Shown here: in pieces, positions 15,101 through 16,773 of the stretch
How the letters are laid out: each line of letters begins with the position of its first letter
How positions within the stretch are numbered: position 1 is the first letter of the stretch
Assembly: GCA_034211115.1 (NCBI GenBank)
Contig: JAXHTH010000127.1
Location: 1-16,773, forward strand
Source of the DNA: JAXHTH01 sp034211115
GTDB lineage: Bacteria; Planctomycetota; Phycisphaerae; Phycisphaerales; SM1A02
DNA: 16,773 nucleotides
Direction of reading: 5' to 3'
Made by a program: the position numbers and the translations under genes
Notes under the pieces: generated by a model
Told to the model about the DNA's origin: nothing
Databases searched by the model: none
The model's input: the letters and a program-made list of their open reading frames with translations, nothing else

Positions 15101-15730
15101 CCCACCTTTGAGCGCATGAAGGCGATGGGAGGATACGAGGGGCTCCTCCAGCCGAAGGTCGTCTACGGCTACTGGCCCTGCAACAGCGACGGCGATGAGC
15201 TCATCATCTACGACGCCGAGGATCACGACCGGGAAATCGAACGCTTCAGCTTCCCCCGCCAGCGGAAGGGGCGCCGGCGCTGCATCAGCGACTTCTTCCG
15301 CGGCATCGGCAGCGGCGAGAAGGACGTGATCGGCATGTCCTGCGTGACCATGGGCCCCGAGGTGACCAAACGCGCCCGCGCCCTCTTCGACAACGACGAG
15401 TACGTCGAGTACCTCTACCTGCACGGGTTCGGCGTCGAATGCGCCGAGGCGCTGGCCGAGCTGTGGCACAAGCGCATGCGGGCCGAGCTGGGCATCGAGG
15501 ACGACGATTCACACCTCATTCGCGAGCTGTTCACGCAGCACTACCGGGGAAGCCGCTACAGCTTCGGCTACCCCGCCTGCCCGGAGATGAGCGACCAGGA
15601 CAAGCTCTTCCGACTCCTCCAGCCCCAGCGCATCGGCTGCACGCTCACGGAAAGCTGGCAGATCGACCCGGAGCAGTCGACCAGCGCGATCGTCGTCCAT
15701 CACCCGGAGGCGAAGTATTTCAACGTGTGA
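12197..15730 (+). CDS. metH: Cobalamin-dependent methionine synthase MetH (full length)
   Basis: Transfers the methyl group of 5-methyltetrahydrofolate via cobalamin to homocysteine to give methionine; cytoplasmic. The product is 1177 aa, slightly shorter than the 1227 aa of E. coli, with all modules. The homocysteine domain (about 1-320) has zinc ligands C229 (GLNC) and C295/C296 (GGCCGTTPEHI). The pterin domain (about 340-595) has AERTNANGSRKFK and VNSINLENG. The cap/cobalamin domain (about 650-870) has GDVHDIGKN, with H746 as cobalt ligand, and SGLLVKS. After an Ala/Gly/Pro linker (about 880-910) comes the SAM-dependent reactivation domain (about 915-1177), with RGSRYSFGYPACP (1117-1129) and HHPEAKYFNV at the end. 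ATG 12197 is chosen because family homology starts right after it (FDGAMGT). There is no visible Shine-Dalgarno. It is a single gene, convergent with the DUF2167 gene. Confidence 0.97.
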   Translation: MPSPFLQHLRQRVLLFDGAMGTAIQGMDLSVEDDFLGRENCSEVLVKSRPELVQEIHESFLAVGADAVETNTFGANKLVFAEFDDELVAETADLNRRAAEIARAACEKYHSSDRPRFVIGSMGPGTKLLTLGHTTWPTMLDSYTEQARGLIAGGVDALLIETCQDLLQVKCAINACLDALAEQGRSVEDIPILVSITIETTGTMLLGTEVAAAANALAMFPIASLGLNCATGPKEMAEHVAWLSRHWPKALSVIPNAGLPAMVEGETRYPLEPEPFAETMMRFVDEHGTSIVGGCCGTTPEHIALLADALGERRPKTREVEPAKPGCSSLYSFVEYEQDTSFLIVAERTNANGSRKFKRLLAEEDHDGLVSMAREEVRHGAHLLDVCVDYVGRDGVQDIRDVTGRFVRQINAPLMIDSTEAPVIEAALQLAGGKCIVNSINLENGEDRFEEICPLLKRYGAACVALTIDEDPQAGMAKTAQRKLAIAERMHDLYVNRWGLDERDLLIDPLTFTIATGNDADRRLALETLEGIGLIREHLPNCGLLLGVSNVSFGLRPPARAVLNSVFLREALERGLTAAIVHPSKILPRHRIDDAHWEAARWLIFDRRGDNRPDGKPEDFDPLLHFIGLFPEGEDAPPREALETLPLEERLQRTIIDGDDTNLAELLDEAMQHYKPLEIVNDHLLGGMRVVGELFGSGQMQLPFVLQSAEVMKKAVGYLEPHMDKIGTGAQARAKIVLATVAGDVHDIGKNLVDIILSNNGYEVINLGIKQHIHQIVDALKRTEADAIGMSGLLVKSVGVMESNLHELNELKLEVPILLGGAALTRHYAESHLRNIYQGRLYYGRDAFEALRICDLLAEESLMEIDVEIDRRLAKRAATEQKMAAMEAAATPGGGDGEGVAVLEAAPVDPDVPLPGPPFYGSRVVDDVNIYEVYPYINTVALFRGQWQFRKKGKTDEVYQALLDNIVLPTFERMKAMGGYEGLLQPKVVYGYWPCNSDGDELIIYDAEDHDREIERFSFPRQRKGRRRCISDFFRGIGSGEKDVIGMSCVTMGPEVTKRARALFDNDEYVEYLYLHGFGVECAEALAELWHKRMRAELGIEDDDSHLIRELFTQHYRGSRYSFGYPACPEMSDQDKLFRLLQPQRIGCTLTESWQIDPEQSTSAIVVHHPEAKYFNV

Positions 15731-15748
15731 GGCCGGCGGTCGCACCGG

Positions 15749-16621
15749 TCAGCGGCGCGTGAAGATCCTCGCGAAGATCGCGACGATCACGGCGCCGACG
15801 ACGAGCAGCGGCTTGAGCAACACTTTCAGCAGGCCGGTCTTCAGGAGCACATTGCCCGCGATGAGGCCTCCGATGCCGTAGACCGCCACCTTGTCGACGC
15901 CGGGCTCGTAATCCTCGTACCGGTTGCCCGGCGTGAACTCGGCGCGCTCGAGCACGAGCTGACATCCGCGGCGCAGGAGCGGCAGCTCCGTTTCGCACCC
16001 GATGGCCGCGAGGAGGAGGATGCCGCGCCGGCCGAGGATTCGCACATCGTAGTTCACGGTAATCTCCGGTTCGCCGTCGAAGCTCAGGCGGCGCGCCCAG
16101 TAGAGCTTGTGCGTGGTCGCGTCGTAATGAGGCCGCTCGGCCCATCCGAGGGTTCGGCCGGCCGCGTAGCCCTGGCTTCGAAGCGTTTCATTCTCCTTCG
16201 CCTCCTCCCGCTGCATCTCGCGCAGCAGCTCGTCGAAATCGAGGCTGCCGACGTCGCCGTCCTTGACGTACCCGACATCTTCGTACGCGACGGCGATCAT
16301 CCATCCGACCGGGACCCGCTGACCCGGGGGGACGATGAGCCCGATCACGGTCGGATCCGGGGCGTTGCCCCACAGATCCTCGAGCACGTACCGGGCGTCA
16401 TCCGACCTCAGAAACCGGAAGCCCGTCGGCAGATCGATGGTGGCGAGCTGATCGCCCACGGTGACCGAGCCGGTCTCGAAGGAGAGCTGCGCTTCCGTCT
16501 CGCGGATGAACCGATCCAACTCGGCCTCGGTCATCCAGTCCTGCCGGCCTGACGCGAGGGCGACGAAGATGAACAGCGCCGACGTGATCGCCGACACCGC
16601 GTGACTCCGCCTGCCGGACAT
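15749..16621 (-). CDS. DUF2167 family membrane-anchored protein
   Basis: A 290-aa envelope protein of unknown function matching the DUF2167 family. The N-terminus has a hydrophobic signal-like segment (AITSALFIFVALASG, residues 11-25). The domain signatures visible are 'GWMIAVAYEDVGYVKDGD' (106-123), 'DFDELLREMQ' (128-137), a Gly-Trp before 'PHYDATTHKLYWARRL' (164-179) and 'YDVRILGRRGILLLAAIG' (191-208). The C-terminal part has 'FTPGNRYEDYEPGVDKVAVYGIGGLIAG' features over 229-256, followed by hydrophobic segments at about 246-263 and 266-287 and a basic end. These suggest a large extracytoplasmic domain with one or two membrane helices at the C-terminus. ATG 16621 has GGGAGGA 7 nt upstream. 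It stands alone, converging on metH with 18 bp between stops, and has its own promoter upstream. Relatives have no settled function, so none is given. Confidence 0.85.
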   Translation of the reverse strand: MSGRRSHAVSAITSALFIFVALASGRQDWMTEAELDRFIRETEAQLSFETGSVTVGDQLATIDLPTGFRFLRSDDARYVLEDLWGNAPDPTVIGLIVPPGQRVPVGWMIAVAYEDVGYVKDGDVGSLDFDELLREMQREEAKENETLRSQGYAAGRTLGWAERPHYDATTHKLYWARRLSFDGEPEITVNYDVRILGRRGILLLAAIGCETELPLLRRGCQLVLERAEFTPGNRYEDYEPGVDKVAVYGIGGLIAGNVLLKTGLLKVLLKPLLVVGAVIVAIFARIFTRR

Positions 16622-16693
16622 GAGTCGATCCTCCCGGCCCGGGTTGACGAGCGACCGGTGGCCGGCCGGCGCGCCCGATGGAGCGGACGCCCG

Positions 16694-16722
16694 ATTGTCC
16701 GGATGGAGGCGGTTGATGTCAA
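16694..16722 (-). promoter_or_regulatory. Sigma70-type promoter of the DUF2167 gene
   Basis: On the minus strand, a perfect TTGACA (16717-16722), an exact 17-nt spacer and GACAAT (16694-16699, four of six consensus bases) lie 73 nt or more upstream of the 16621 start. It is the best promoter match I found in the window. Confidence 0.55.
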
Positions 16723-16725
16723 CCG
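16710..16725. promoter_or_regulatory. Operator-like dyad overlapping the -35 box
   Basis: CGGTTGA-TG-TCAACCG has 7-bp perfect arms around a 2-nt centre. It fully covers the TTGACA box of the DUF2167 promoter, the layout expected for a repressor site. The binding protein is unknown. Confidence 0.4.
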
Positions 16726-16773
16726 TAAACCGGCCCCGGCGCCGCCGGATCCGAATCCGTACGTGGCACGAGT

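Noticed and set aside
12527..15469. A 980-codon open frame on the minus strand opposite metH
   Set aside because: The translation is low in recognisable motifs and rich in Val/Asp/Leu/His in the way expected from the antisense of GC3-biased codons. metH on the plus strand is unambiguous over the whole stretch.
15735..15745. Small inverted repeat in the metH/DUF2167 gap
   Set aside because: A 4-bp stem without a U-run on either strand; chance level in GC-rich DNA.

Overview
The window is a GC-rich, gene-dense bacterial chromosome segment with 13 protein genes. It has no RNA genes, insertion sequences, CRISPR arrays or phage genes that I could find. Pseudopilins with an RRAFTLLEV-type processing site, a large envelope-protein content, a DUF2167 protein and a full-length cobalamin-dependent methionine synthase together suggest a Planctomycetota-like Gram-negative bacterium (Phycisphaerae is my guess). 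This is inferred from protein style, not from a marker gene.

Layout. Positions 1-6673 (minus strand) hold a compact type II secretion system (T2SS) cluster. In transcription order it is gspE (ATPase), gspF (inner-membrane platform), gspG (major pseudopilin), then the minor pseudopilins gspH, gspI, gspJ and gspK. gspK runs off the left edge. The genes overlap or nearly abut, as in one operon. The partners gspC, gspD, gspL and gspM are not in the window. Immediately upstream (6887-8245, same strand) is an exported, all-helical protein of unknown function. It is built from three copies of an approximately 110-residue module that resembles Spy/CpxP-type helical hairpins, and it ends in a Gly/Ser/Asn/Lys tail. 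A GC hairpin that may be a terminator lies between it and gspE.

Positions 8464-11916 (minus strand) hold a three-gene operon: an exported LolA/DUF4292-like lipoprotein-carrier-type protein, an ABC ATPase and a NatB-like ABC-2 permease. Its proposed terminator is at 8360-8389. A 280-bp divergent intergenic region (11917-12196) with two strong inverted repeats separates it from metH (12197-15730, plus strand), a complete five-module cobalamin-dependent methionine synthase. metH converges on a DUF2167 membrane protein gene (15749-16621, minus strand) with 18 bp between stop codons. The DUF2167 gene has a good sigma70-type promoter, and a 16-bp dyad covers its -35 box.

How the genes work together. 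GspE hydrolyses ATP and, through GspF, drives assembly of a pseudopilus of GspG capped by GspH/I/J/K, which pushes folded periplasmic proteins across the outer membrane. The exported repeat protein could be a substrate, a chaperone or an unrelated neighbour. The LolA-like/ABC set looks like an envelope export or lipid-handling unit. MetH makes methionine from homocysteine and is unrelated to its neighbours.

No gene-free stretch exceeds 300 bases. The larger gaps (6674-6886, 8246-8463, 11917-12196, 16622-16773) are described as regulatory features where anything is visible.
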